NCBI RefSeq assembly: GCF_900141765.1
Contig: NZ_FSRK01000001.1
Span: forward strand, 496,001 to 560,000
DNA length: 64,000 nt
Source of the DNA: Epilithonimonas zeae
Lineage (GTDB): Bacteria > Bacteroidota > Bacteroidia > Flavobacteriales > Weeksellaceae
Reading direction: 5' to 3'
Within the stretch, counting starts at the first letter, position 1. Each line of letters opens with the position of its first letter. Position numbers and translations under genes: made by a program. Positions 18,842-27,923 of the stretch are shown here, piece after piece. The notes beneath the pieces were generated by a model. It ran no database searches. It was not told where the DNA came from and saw only the letters and a program-made list of their open reading frames with translations.

Positions 18842-19969
18842 ATGAAAAATCATAAAATATATAAATTTTTCTTCGCAATTATAATGCTTTTTAGTGTTAT
18901 GTCTTGTGAAGATAGAGAGAAAATTACGATAGAAGAAAATGATGCTCCTATAGTAATGGATTTATCAAAAGAATCAGTCTTTCTTGATGGTAATTTTCCA
19001 AATAATCCTGCATTAACTGTCAATTGGGATGCAGCAAGTTATTCTGTTCCCACGGAAATCAATTATGTAGTGGAAGCATCTAGTACAGAAAATTTTACAC
19101 AACCTTATGTTCTTGGAACATTTGGACAGTCTGTTAAATATGCAACATTTACGGCAGTACAGATGAACAATGCTGCGGCAGGCGTTGGACTTCCTGCAGA
19201 TGTTACTGGTAAAATGTATTTGAAAGTTAGATCTTATATTGGAACATCTCAACAATTACAACAGGAATCTAATGTAACATCTGTGATGGTAACACCATAC
19301 AAATTGGTTTATCCAGATTTCTTCCTAGTAGGCGAGGCTTCTTATGTCGGATGGACAGCTAGTGCTGCTCAAATTCTTCATAAGGTTGAAAATGAGTCTA
19401 TCATTTACACATATCTTGAAAAAGATAAGAACTTTAGATTCTTGGGACAACAAGATTGGAGCCCGCTCAATTATAGTATAGATGATGCTACAACGGATGC
19501 TGCGAATAGATATTTCAAACAAGTGTCTTCCAACATAACTGTTGCAGACCACGAAAATATGAAGTTTACTGGTGAAACAGGAATCTATAAAGTTATAATT
19601 AATGCAGACAAAAGTGTTCAATCTCTTAAAGCTACAGCTTCCCCAATTCCAGCTTTCGATATCCCACAAGTTTATTTGGTAGGAAATGTAGCAGGTGTTA
19701 ACTGGTCAGCCGAAAATGCTATTGCTATGACAAAAACAGGAGCGGGTGTATTCGAATATACTACGACGTTACCTGCGGATGCCGAATTTAAATTCTTAGG
19801 TCAAAAATCTTTTGGAGATTTAGATTGGGGTAATATTTCTGCTGATGGTGCTAGTGGTTTCCTAGGGCCAAAAGGAGATAATGGTAATGTTAAGTTTGTT
19901 GGAGACGGAGGTTCTTACAAAATTACAGTTAACATCAAAGCAGGTATTTATACTATCGTTAAACAATAA
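18842..19969 (+). CDS. SusE/SusF-like surface starch-binding lipoprotein (first)
   Basis: 375 residues. Lipoprotein signal with Cys22 (FSVMSCEDRE). Residues about 25-150 form the SusE N-terminal Ig-like domain (FPNNPALTVNWDAASY, VEASSTENF). Two similar modules follow, each starting with an aromatic-rich strand (FFLVGEASYVGWTAS; VYLVGNVAGVNWSAE) and containing NFRFLGQQDW or EFKFLGQKSF; these are starch-binding modules of the SusE/SusF type. It is anchored on the cell surface and retains starch near SusCD. It has two binding modules, like SusE rather than the three-module SusF. Confidence 0.88.
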   Translation: MKNHKIYKFFFAIIMLFSVMSCEDREKITIEENDAPIVMDLSKESVFLDGNFPNNPALTVNWDAASYSVPTEINYVVEASSTENFTQPYVLGTFGQSVKYATFTAVQMNNAAAGVGLPADVTGKMYLKVRSYIGTSQQLQQESNVTSVMVTPYKLVYPDFFLVGEASYVGWTASAAQILHKVENESIIYTYLEKDKNFRFLGQQDWSPLNYSIDDATTDAANRYFKQVSSNITVADHENMKFTGETGIYKVIINADKSVQSLKATASPIPAFDIPQVYLVGNVAGVNWSAENAIAMTKTGAGVFEYTTTLPADAEFKFLGQKSFGDLDWGNISADGASGFLGPKGDNGNVKFVGDGGSYKITVNIKAGIYTIVKQ

Positions 19970-19992
19970 TTCCAGTTTTTAATTATTAGAAT

Positions 19993-21339
19993 ATGAAAAA
20001 TATATTTAAATTATTATTTGCATCATTGCTTGTTACAATCGTTTTTGTAGCTTGTGATAATGATGCTGACAGAGACTGGACTTCACCAGAGGCTAGTTTC
20101 AAATTATATGACACTACTTTAGGAAGTAATGTGTTATATGAAACAATGAAGGATAATCCTTTTACCCTAACTTGGGATAAAACAGGCTCTTCAGAATCTA
20201 CTATCGTATTTTCAACGACAGAAGATTTTGCAAATAAAATGACTTTAGGCACTTCTACTAGTAATACATTTACTACAACGATAGGTGATATTAATAGTAA
20301 ATTTCTTCAAGCTGGTTTATCAACATATGCATCTTCAAATGTTTATCTACGTATAGAAGCAGGTGCAGAAGTTTCTAATACAATTAATTTTGCAGTAACA
20401 CCGTATCCAGTAGCTGGACCTGTTATCACGGCTCCTACTTCTGGTAGTGTGGTAAGCTTAGATGTAAATAAACCGGATGATCTTATCAAAATAAACTGGA
20501 GTGATTATTCATCTGGTATTGATGTGAAATATACTGTTAGTCTTGCTAAAAAAGGAGGCTCTTTCAGTAACTTGGGAACTGTTACTAGTACGGTTGCTAA
20601 TCCTGTAAAATCACTTGAGTTAACAAGCAAAGATTTTGTATTTGCATTATTGAATGCCGGAGCGGCAGCTAATGTACAGTCAGAGTTTGATGTCAAAGTA
20701 ACTGCTGAAACAAAATCAACAGGAACAATTACATTAGTTTCTGAGGTTGTGACTTTCAAAGCTACTCCTTATGAAGTGACTTCATATCTTTATGCACCGG
20801 GAGCATATCAAGGTTGGACTCCTGCTACAGCAGAAAGTTTGATTTCTCCAAAAAGTGATGGCATCTATACAGGGTATATTAAGTTTACAGAGGCAAATTC
20901 TGAATTTAAGATTACAACTGCAAGAAATTGGGATAATAGCTATGGTACAACAGATAACGTAAATCTTATTTATAACGGAGGAGGTAATCTAAAAGCTCCA
21001 AATACAGGTTATCAAAAATTGACTGTAAATACAAACACGCTTGTATTCTCATTAGAAGCATATTCTTGGGGACTAATTGGTGATGCTACACCTGGAGGAT
21101 GGGATGCTGATACCGATATGACTTGGAATAGTTCTAACCAAACTTGGGAAATTGCTAATATTGCACTCGTGGGTGGGAAAAATATCAAATTCCGACTAAA
21201 TGATGCTTGGACTACCAATTATGGTGGATCTGGTGGAAACCTAGTTTCAGGTGGTAGTGATATTCAAGTGGCTGAATCAGGAAACTACAAAATTGTTTTA
21301 GATTTGGTTAACTTAAAATATTCAGTTATTAAGCTTTAA
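19993..21339 (+). CDS. SusE/SusF-like surface starch-binding lipoprotein (second)
   Basis: 448 residues. Lipoprotein signal with Cys21 (FVACDNDADRD). Two consecutive Ig-like SusE domains (NPFTLTWDKTGSSES; PDDLIKINWSDYSSG) precede two starch-binding modules (SYLYAPGAYQGWTPAT; SWGLIGDATPGGWDADTDM). It shares its plan with the preceding gene but carries an extra Ig-like spacer, which would push the binding modules further from the membrane (inference). Last gene of the operon, with a strong terminator 22 bases downstream. Confidence 0.88.
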   Translation: MKNIFKLLFASLLVTIVFVACDNDADRDWTSPEASFKLYDTTLGSNVLYETMKDNPFTLTWDKTGSSESTIVFSTTEDFANKMTLGTSTSNTFTTTIGDINSKFLQAGLSTYASSNVYLRIEAGAEVSNTINFAVTPYPVAGPVITAPTSGSVVSLDVNKPDDLIKINWSDYSSGIDVKYTVSLAKKGGSFSNLGTVTSTVANPVKSLELTSKDFVFALLNAGAAANVQSEFDVKVTAETKSTGTITLVSEVVTFKATPYEVTSYLYAPGAYQGWTPATAESLISPKSDGIYTGYIKFTEANSEFKITTARNWDNSYGTTDNVNLIYNGGGNLKAPNTGYQKLTVNTNTLVFSLEAYSWGLIGDATPGGWDADTDMTWNSSNQTWEIANIALVGGKNIKFRLNDAWTTNYGGSGGNLVSGGSDIQVAESGNYKIVLDLVNLKYSVIKL

Positions 21340-21360
21340 ACCTTAAAAATCATATAGAAA

Positions 21361-21388
21361 AGTGTTGCGGTTTCGCAGCACTTTTTTT
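21361..21388 (+). terminator. Terminator of the susCDEF-like operon
   Basis: AGTGTTGCG (21361-21369) pairs with CGCAGCACT (21374-21382), one G-T pair, then seven T. Confidence 0.9.
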
Positions 21389-21417
21389 ATATTGTACAAC
21401 ATATATAAACCTTAGAA

Positions 21418-21472
21418 AAATGAAATCGCCATTGGCTATTTTTTATTAATTAGTTAATAAGCGATTCCATTT
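21418..21472 (+). promoter_or_regulatory. Stem-loop with 9-codon mini-ORF upstream of GH97
   Basis: AAATGAAATCGC (21418-21429) pairs with GCGATTCCATTT (21461-21472), one mismatch. The left arm contains an ATG (21420) that opens MKSPLAIFY and stops at 21449; it is preceded by AAACCTTAGAAA, the same lead-in that precedes real starts in this locus. Possible leader peptide or simple 5' UTR structure. Confidence 0.35.
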
Positions 21473-21498
21473 GACCTTAAAAAAATAAATTTAGTCAA

Positions 21499-23655
21499 AT
21501 GAAAAAATTCACCATTGGAGCAGCTTTGCTTACTATGATGTTTAACGGAGTTTATGCTCAAAGTCTAAAGTCTCCGGACGGAAAATTTGAAATGAATTTC
21601 CAATTGAAAAACGGCGTTCCAGTTTATAATCTGAAATATAACGGAAACGTAGTTGTAGAAGATTCTAAATTAGGATTAAGACTGTTCAAAGATTCTTCTA
21701 TCAAATTCGCTTCCGAGATTGCAAAACCGGAAGATGCAAGTTTTGACCTCAATAACGGCTTCACAAAAACAGCAGAGAAGAGAGATTCTAAAAACGAAAC
21801 TTGGCAGCCGATTCTTGGAGAAAAGAAAAACTACATCAACAATTACAACGAGTTAGCATTGACGCTGAATCAAACTTCTTCCGACAGAAGTATTGTTGTA
21901 AAATTCAGGTTATTCAATGATGGATTAGGATTCAGATACGAGTTCCCTCAACAAAAAAATCTGAATTATTTCGTAATCAGAGAAGAAGATTCTGAAATCG
22001 ATTTTCCAACCGATATGAAGGCTTGGTGGATTGTTGCAGATTACGATTCTCAGGAATACCAGTATCAGACTACTAAAATTTCCGAAATCCCGGCTCAATG
22101 GCCAAAAGCTTTTGATTCCAACGCTTCACAGACTTTGATCAAAAATGCAGTTCAGTCACCTTTGATGTTGAAAAAAGAAGGAAAAGACCAGTTGTATATC
22201 AATGTTGGAGAAGCTGCAGTTTTGGATTATCCGGCTTCACATTTAGAGGTGGATGCTCAGAATTTCAAATTCAAAACGCATTTAACAGCTGACAGGCAAG
22301 GCGCGAAAGGTTATATTCAAACACCGACTGTGACGCCATGGAGAACCATTATCGTTGCGCCAAAAGCAGAAGATGTAATGGCTTCTAAAATGATGTTCAA
22401 TCTGAACGAACCTACTAAATATAAAGACACTTCATACATCAAACCAACCAAATATATGGGCGTTTGGTGGGAAATGATTATCGGGAAATCACAATGGGCA
22501 TACTCAACAGCAGAAAATGTTCACATCGGAAAAACCGATTTTTCTAAATTGACGCCCAACGGAAAGCACGCAGCAAACAATACAAAAGTTAAAGAATACA
22601 TCGATTTCGCTTCAGCAAACGGTTTCCAAGGCTTGCTTATCGAAGGCTGGAACACAGGTTGGGAAGATTGGTTTGGACATTCCAAAGAATTCGTTTTTGA
22701 TTTCATCACGCCTTACCCAGATTTTGATATCAAAATGCTGAATGATTATGCGCATTCAAAAGGCATCAATTTGATTATGCACCACGAGACTTCCGGTTCA
22801 GCAACCAACTATGAAAGATGGGCAGATGATGCGTTCAAATTGATGAATAAATATGGTTACAAATCTGTGAAAACGGGTTATGTAGGCGACATCATTCCAA
22901 GAGGAGAGCACCATTATTCTCAGTGGACAATCAACCATTTCTACAGAATTGCAGAGAAAGCTAATGATTATAAGATTATGGTCAACTCTCACGAATCGGT
23001 TCGTCCTGGCGGAGAAAGCAGAACCTATCCAAACTGGATTTCTGCAGAAGCAGCTCGTGGAACAGAGTACGAAGCTTTCGGTGGAAACAAACCAGACCAT
23101 CAGACGATTTTGCCTTTCACACGTTGGATGGGCGGTTCTATGGACTACACGCCGGGGATTTTCCAGACTAAGTTAGATTACTATTTCCCGGGTGACAAAC
23201 GTTTCGTTCAGACGACTTTGGCAAAACAATTGGCGCTTTACGTCGTGATGTATATGCCTCTTCAAATGGCGGCAGATTTACCGGAGAATTACGCAAAGCA
23301 TATGGACGCATTCCAGTTCATTAAGGACGTTGCTGCAGATTGGGACGACACCAAAATCCTTTCCGCGGAACCTGGAGACTACATCCACACGGCGCGTAAA
23401 GCAAAAGGAACTGAAAACTGGTTCGTAGGTGGCGTTACCGACGAAAATCCAAGAGATTACACCGTAGATTTCTCTTTCCTCGACAAAGGCAAAAAGTACG
23501 AAGCAACAGTTTACGAAGACGGTAAAGATGCCGATTACATCAACAATCCGCAGAGTTACAAAATCTACAAAAAGACAGTGGACAGCAAAACCAAACTTCC
23601 AATCCATTTGGTAAGAAGCGGTGGTTACGCCATTTCCCTGAAACCCATAAAATAA
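21499..23655 (+). CDS. susB: GH97 alpha-glucosidase (SusB-like)
   Basis: 718 residues with a signal peptide (to about residue 20, NGVYAQ). The N-terminal super-sandwich domain (SLKSPDGKFEMNFQLKNG) is followed by the TIM barrel characteristic of GH97 (KYMGVWWEMIIGKSQW; GLLIEGWNTGWEDW; LIMHHETSGSATNYE; MVNSHESVRPGGE), and a C-terminal beta domain. The Glu residues in the last three segments correspond to the calcium-ligand and catalytic Glu cluster of inverting SusB-type enzymes. In the periplasm it releases glucose from maltooligosaccharides. A terminator separates it from susCDEF, so it is likely a separate transcript of the same regulon. Confidence 0.94.
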   Translation: MKKFTIGAALLTMMFNGVYAQSLKSPDGKFEMNFQLKNGVPVYNLKYNGNVVVEDSKLGLRLFKDSSIKFASEIAKPEDASFDLNNGFTKTAEKRDSKNETWQPILGEKKNYINNYNELALTLNQTSSDRSIVVKFRLFNDGLGFRYEFPQQKNLNYFVIREEDSEIDFPTDMKAWWIVADYDSQEYQYQTTKISEIPAQWPKAFDSNASQTLIKNAVQSPLMLKKEGKDQLYINVGEAAVLDYPASHLEVDAQNFKFKTHLTADRQGAKGYIQTPTVTPWRTIIVAPKAEDVMASKMMFNLNEPTKYKDTSYIKPTKYMGVWWEMIIGKSQWAYSTAENVHIGKTDFSKLTPNGKHAANNTKVKEYIDFASANGFQGLLIEGWNTGWEDWFGHSKEFVFDFITPYPDFDIKMLNDYAHSKGINLIMHHETSGSATNYERWADDAFKLMNKYGYKSVKTGYVGDIIPRGEHHYSQWTINHFYRIAEKANDYKIMVNSHESVRPGGESRTYPNWISAEAARGTEYEAFGGNKPDHQTILPFTRWMGGSMDYTPGIFQTKLDYYFPGDKRFVQTTLAKQLALYVVMYMPLQMAADLPENYAKHMDAFQFIKDVAADWDDTKILSAEPGDYIHTARKAKGTENWFVGGVTDENPRDYTVDFSFLDKGKKYEATVYEDGKDADYINNPQSYKIYKKTVDSKTKLPIHLVRSGGYAISLKPIK

Positions 23656-23667
23656 TAAAAAATTCCC

Positions 23668-23716
23668 CTTCCCTGAAGGGGAGATTTTCGAACTTGTTCG
23701 AAAATCGGGGGTAGTT
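23668..23716 (+). repeat. Short intergenic hairpin repeat
   Basis: CCCCTTC-CCT-GAAGGGG followed by TTTTCGAA...TTCGAAAA, two consecutive hairpins 13 bases after the GH97 stop. The second is a common intergenic repeat type in Flavobacteriia (general knowledge). It may also terminate GH97 transcription. Confidence 0.5.
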
Positions 23717-23721
23717 TTTTT

Positions 23722-23827
23722 AGGAGCTTAATCCCGCTATCCGCTATATCTTTTTTGTTTTATCAAGTTTTGTCATCAAATCCAGATTTCAACAAAACAA
23801 AAAAGGATGCCGCTACTATCGGGGCTA
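23722..23827 (+). repeat. Dispersed structured element, copy C
   Basis: AGC-TTAAT-CCCG (from 23725) pairs with CGGG-GCT (23820-23826). The apical stem CTTTTTTGTTTT (23750-23761) pairs perfectly over 12 bases with AAAACAAAAAAG (23794-23805). It lies between GH97 and the symporter gene. Confidence 0.8.
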
Positions 23828-23910
23828 TAGGTTTCCACTTCAATCAAAACTTTGTCAAGGTTAAGGCTTTGACAAAGTTTTTCTTAATTTTTTTTTCAAA
23901 ATCCTCTGAT

Positions 23911-24906
23911 ATGAATTGGATTTCCAAACTTTTCAACAAACAAAATATCTTTCTTTTCCTACTGATAGGAATGGTCATCTTGGCGAAAGTCATTCCCTTC
24001 CACGAATCCTACAACCAATATTTCAATCTGGCCGGATTTATAGATTGGGGAATTGCCGGAATTTTTCTATTGTATGGACTGAAACTTAATCTGAAAGAAG
24101 TCGTAAAAGATGTCTCCAACTGGAAACTGCATTTGCTGATTCAGTCTGGAACTTTCATTATTTTTCCATTTCTTGCATTGATGTTTTATCCTTTTTTGAA
24201 AGACACAAATTATGAAAATATCTGGCTTTCAGTTTTCTTTTTAGCTTGTTTGCCATCCACGGTTTCATCGTCAGTCGTAATGGTTTCCATCGCAAAAGGA
24301 AATGTCACTTCAGCAATTTTCAACGCATCGATTTCAGGAATTATCGGAATTGTAATGACGCCACTTTTGATGAGTTTTTTCCTGACATCAGACGGAGAAG
24401 GAGGCAATCAATCGGAAATCATCCAGCAATTATTATTGAAAGTTTTGCTCCCAATCATCTTAGGAATTTTACTCAATCCAATCTTCAAAAAATGGGTAGC
24501 CAAATATGCGAATGTCATCGCAGAATTTGACCGGCTGATTATTTTGCTCATCGTTTACGAAAGTTTTTCAACAGCGTTTATTGAGAATATTTTTGTAGCC
24601 GTGCCTTCATTTGTGTTTGTTGCATTGGCTTTTAGTGTAGTCTTTTTGTTTTTTGCAACTTACTACATTCTAAAATTCATAGCAGAAAAACTGAATTTTA
24701 AAAAGAAAGATGTAATCACAACAACCTTTTGTGGTTCAAAAAAATCCTTAGTTCACGGGAGTTTGTTTCTCTTGGTTTTAGGAATTCAGGATGACCAGAA
24801 AGTTTTGTTTTTGTTACCAGTAATGATATATCATAGTTTTCAATTATTCTATGTAAGTTGGCTAGCAAATAAAATCGCAAAAAGAACAGATGTTAACGAG
24901 ATTTAA
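23911..24906 (+). CDS. Bile acid:sodium symporter family transporter
   Basis: 331 residues from the ATG at 23911. An in-frame extension to 23755 would run through the structured repeat and is rejected. There are about ten hydrophobic helices and the SBF-like (YfeH/PF13593 type) pattern: IDWGIAGIFLLYGLKLNL, LPSTVSSSVVMVSIAKGN and a C-terminal FCGSKKSLVHGSLF, which holds the conserved crossover region. It should be an inner-membrane sodium-coupled carrier for an organic anion. Its place between GH97 and GH13 is odd; a role in starch use is not implied by family. Confidence 0.88.
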   Translation: MNWISKLFNKQNIFLFLLIGMVILAKVIPFHESYNQYFNLAGFIDWGIAGIFLLYGLKLNLKEVVKDVSNWKLHLLIQSGTFIIFPFLALMFYPFLKDTNYENIWLSVFFLACLPSTVSSSVVMVSIAKGNVTSAIFNASISGIIGIVMTPLLMSFFLTSDGEGGNQSEIIQQLLLKVLLPIILGILLNPIFKKWVAKYANVIAEFDRLIILLIVYESFSTAFIENIFVAVPSFVFVALAFSVVFLFFATYYILKFIAEKLNFKKKDVITTTFCGSKKSLVHGSLFLLVLGIQDDQKVLFLLPVMIYHSFQLFYVSWLANKIAKRTDVNEI

Positions 24907-24983
24907 TTTTATAATTGAATTGATAATCAATCATCAGAAATTTATTTAAATTTAATATATAGACCTTAAAATAAATTAACCTT

Positions 24984-26831
24984 ATGAAAAAAATATTCAC
25001 GATTTCTTCCATAGTATTTTCTTCTATTTTCTATTCTCAGGTTCAGAAAGTAGAACCGGCATTTTGGTGGAGCGGAATGAAAAATACTGAACTACAATTG
25101 TTGGTTTACGGAAAAGATATCCAAAATCTTCAGCCAGAATTCTCAAACGGAATCAAAATAAAAGAAGTTAAAAAAGTCGAAAACCCGAATTACCTTTTTG
25201 TAACCATCGACACAAACGGCGTTCAGCCACAAAAAGCAAAACTGAATTTCAAAAACGGAAACAAAACCGTCAAAACCATCGATTACGAATTCAAGCAAAG
25301 ACAACAAAACTCAGCAAACAGAGATTCTTACACTTCTTCGGATGTAATGTATCTGATAATGCCGGATAGATTTGCCAACGGAAACCCAAAGAATGACAAT
25401 ACACCTGATACAGCCGAAAAATCGGACAGAACGAAAAACGGTGGACGCCACGGTGGAGACATTGCGGGTATTGTAAAAAATCTGGATTACCTGAGCGAAT
25501 TAGGTGTTACAACACTTTGGAACACACCTTTGCTGGAGGATAACGAACCAAGTTATTCTTACCACGGTTATGCCCAAAGCGATTATTACAAGATAGACCC
25601 GCGTTACGGAACCAACGATGATTACAAAAATCTGGCTGACGAACTTCACAAAAGAAAAATGAAACTCGTGATGGATTATGTGACCAATCACTGGGGTTCA
25701 AAAAGCTGGATTATCAAAGACTTACCAGCGAAGGATTGGATTCATTATTGGAATGGACAGGAAAATGGTTTCCAGAGAAGTAATTACAGAATGACAACCC
25801 AGTTTGACACAAACGCCGCAAAAGTTGACGAAGCAGCTTGTATGGATGGCTGGTTCGATACCACAATGCCGGATATGAACCAAAGTAATCCAATGGTTGT
25901 TAATTATATGGCCCAGAATGCGATTTGGTGGATAGAATATGCTGGTTTGGACGGTTTCCGTGTGGATACGTATTCTTACAACGACAAAAAAGGAATTGCA
26001 GATTGGACAAAACGTATTACTGACGAGTATCCGAAATTCAATATTGTTGGAGAGGTTTGGATGCACGACCAGGCGCAGATGTCTTATTGGCAGAAGGATT
26101 CCAAGATTGCAGCGATAGAAGGTTACAATTCTTATCTGCCATCTGTGATGGATTTTACGCTTCACGATGCTCTGGGGCAGGTTTTCCGCGAAGATTCTGG
26201 CTGGGATTCCGGGATGCAGAGAGTTTATGACAATTTTGCAAACGATTTTCTTTACCCTAATATCAATAATATTTTGGTTTTTGCCGAGAATCACGATACG
26301 AATAGATTTAATCAGATTTTCCCTAAAGTTGAAGATTACAAACTGGCAATGAGCTTGATTTTGACCGTTCGTGGAATTCCACAGTTGTATTACGGTTCCG
26401 AAATCGGAATGGCTGGAGATAAGAATAACGGCGGCGATGGCGAGATCCGTAAAGATTTTCCAGGAGGCTGGCCTGGCGACGCAAATAACGCATTCACGAA
26501 ATCAGGAAGAACAGCATCTCAAAACGAATATTTTGATTTTACCAAAAAACTTCTGAACTGGAGAAAAACAAACGAAGCAGTTCACACCGGAAAAACTTTG
26601 CATTACATCCCGAACAACAATGTTTACGTTTACTTCCGATATACGGATAGCAAAAGAGTAATGGTTGTCATCAATAACAATAAAGAAACTCAAAATCTGG
26701 ATTTGAAACGTTTTTCTGAAGGTTTAAAGAATTTTAGAACAGGAAAAGATATTATCTCTGACAAAGATTTTGATTTGAAAACAAATTTATCTGTCGCTGG
26801 AAAATCTTCATTAATTTTAGAATTGAAATAA
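24984..26831 (+). CDS. GH13 alpha-amylase family enzyme (cyclomaltodextrinase/neopullulanase-like)
   Basis: 615 residues with a signal peptide (to about residue 19, SIFYSQ). An N-terminal Ig-like cyclomaltodextrinase domain (VEPAFWWSGMKNTELQLLVYG) is followed by a GH13 barrel with all conserved regions: VMDYVTNH, GLDGFRVDTY with the nucleophile Asp, FNIVGEVW with the acid/base Glu, and FAENHDTNR with the third Asp. A C-terminal beta domain completes it. This is the SusA role: periplasmic cleavage of imported oligosaccharides. It has its own leader with GACCTTAAAATAAATT before the ATG. Confidence 0.94.
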   Translation: MKKIFTISSIVFSSIFYSQVQKVEPAFWWSGMKNTELQLLVYGKDIQNLQPEFSNGIKIKEVKKVENPNYLFVTIDTNGVQPQKAKLNFKNGNKTVKTIDYEFKQRQQNSANRDSYTSSDVMYLIMPDRFANGNPKNDNTPDTAEKSDRTKNGGRHGGDIAGIVKNLDYLSELGVTTLWNTPLLEDNEPSYSYHGYAQSDYYKIDPRYGTNDDYKNLADELHKRKMKLVMDYVTNHWGSKSWIIKDLPAKDWIHYWNGQENGFQRSNYRMTTQFDTNAAKVDEAACMDGWFDTTMPDMNQSNPMVVNYMAQNAIWWIEYAGLDGFRVDTYSYNDKKGIADWTKRITDEYPKFNIVGEVWMHDQAQMSYWQKDSKIAAIEGYNSYLPSVMDFTLHDALGQVFREDSGWDSGMQRVYDNFANDFLYPNINNILVFAENHDTNRFNQIFPKVEDYKLAMSLILTVRGIPQLYYGSEIGMAGDKNNGGDGEIRKDFPGGWPGDANNAFTKSGRTASQNEYFDFTKKLLNWRKTNEAVHTGKTLHYIPNNNVYVYFRYTDSKRVMVVINNNKETQNLDLKRFSEGLKNFRTGKDIISDKDFDLKTNLSVAGKSSLILELK

Positions 26832-26903
26832 TAACTTCCCAAACCAAGAAAATGTAATTGAGTTTCCGAACAAATTTTTACATTAGTTTAATATATTTCA
26901 GAT

Positions 26904-27377
26904 ATGAAAAATCAATTACAACTGGCAAATCGTTTCAGGGAAGTCATCCTGAATGGAACTTGGATTGCGAACACGAATTTTAAAGACCAATTGGAAAATT
27001 TGGATTATAAAATGTCTACGGCTAAGTTTCAGAATCTAAATACGATTTCTGTTCTTGCACAGCATATTCATTATTATATCAAAGGAATCAAAAACGTTTT
27101 GCTTGGTGGTAGTTTGGAAATAAGAGATAAATTCAGTTTCGATTTTCCACCTCTAGAATCTCAAGAGCAATGGGACAATTTTCTTGATGGTTTTTGGAAC
27201 GATTCTGAGGAATTTGCAAAATTGATAGAAAATTTACCTGATGAAAAACTCGATGCAGATTTTGTTGATGAAAAGTATGGAACTTATATCAGAAACATTG
27301 ATGGAATGATAGAACATAGCTACTATCACCTTGGTCAGATTGTGTTAATTAAAAAAATTATAGAAACTCAAAAATAA
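26904..27377 (+). CDS. DinB-like/DUF1572 four-helix protein
   Basis: 157 residues, no signal peptide, helical throughout. His residues in VLAQHIHYYIKG and near the end in MIEHSYYHLGQIVLIKK fit the three-His metal site of the DinB/YfiT superfamily. These are metal-dependent enzymes of varied thiol or transferase chemistry; nothing indicates the substrate. It lies in the starch locus but has no evident link to it. It is closely followed (6 bases) by the next gene. Confidence 0.7.
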   Translation: MKNQLQLANRFREVILNGTWIANTNFKDQLENLDYKMSTAKFQNLNTISVLAQHIHYYIKGIKNVLLGGSLEIRDKFSFDFPPLESQEQWDNFLDGFWNDSEEFAKLIENLPDEKLDADFVDEKYGTYIRNIDGMIEHSYYHLGQIVLIKKIIETQK

Positions 27378-27383
27378 AATCAA

Positions 27384-27902
27384 ATGAAGAAAATAATTTC
27401 ACTCTTTCTACTGTCATCGTTCTTAATATTTTCCAATTCAGTTCTGGCTCAGAAAAAAGGCTTTTATGAGAATGTTCAGAAAAAGAATATCAACAAACTG
27501 TTAGATGATTTCAATACGTTTGCAGCTGATGCAGATTTTGATAAATATTTTGATTGCTTTGCAGAAGAATCTACTTTCATCGGAACAGACGCGACCGAAG
27601 TCTGGAATAAAAAAGAATTCAAAGATTGGGCAAAACCATTTTTCGACAAAAAAACAACTTGGAACTTCAAATCTTTAAAACGAAATATCTATTTCAGCAA
27701 AGACGGAAATTACGCTTGGTTTGATGAAATCCTCGGCACACAAATGAAAATCTGCAGAGGTTCAGGTGTAGTAGAAAAAATTGGTGGAAAATGGAAAATC
27801 AAACAATACGTTCTTTCCGCAACAATCCCAAATGAAGTAATAGATGAAGTCACCAAAATCAAAACGCCAATTGAAGATGCTTTGATTCAGAAATTAAAAT
27901 AA
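27384..27902 (+). CDS. Exported SnoaL/NTF2-like protein
   Basis: 172 residues with a signal peptide (to about residue 22, FSNSVLAQ). The body has the NTF2-like cone fold pattern: DDFNTFAADADFDKYFDCFAEESTFIGTD, WNKKEFKDWAKPFFD, then three strands ending GGKWKIKQYVLSATIPNE. Such domains bind small hydrophobic ligands or serve as scaffolds; function is unknown. Cotranscribed with the DinB-like gene (6-base gap). Confidence 0.75.
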   Translation: MKKIISLFLLSSFLIFSNSVLAQKKGFYENVQKKNINKLLDDFNTFAADADFDKYFDCFAEESTFIGTDATEVWNKKEFKDWAKPFFDKKTTWNFKSLKRNIYFSKDGNYAWFDEILGTQMKICRGSGVVEKIGGKWKIKQYVLSATIPNEVIDEVTKIKTPIEDALIQKLK

Positions 27903-27923
27903 TATATAAAACCTTAAAAATAA

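Noticed and set aside
23755-23910. Upstream start for the bile-acid-symporter-family gene
   Set aside because: The first 52 codons would be encoded by the structured repeat and do not look like protein; the ATG at 23911 gives a typical start.
25722-26294. 190-codon open frame on the minus strand
   Set aside because: Antisense to the GH13 catalytic domain, whose motifs are all intact.
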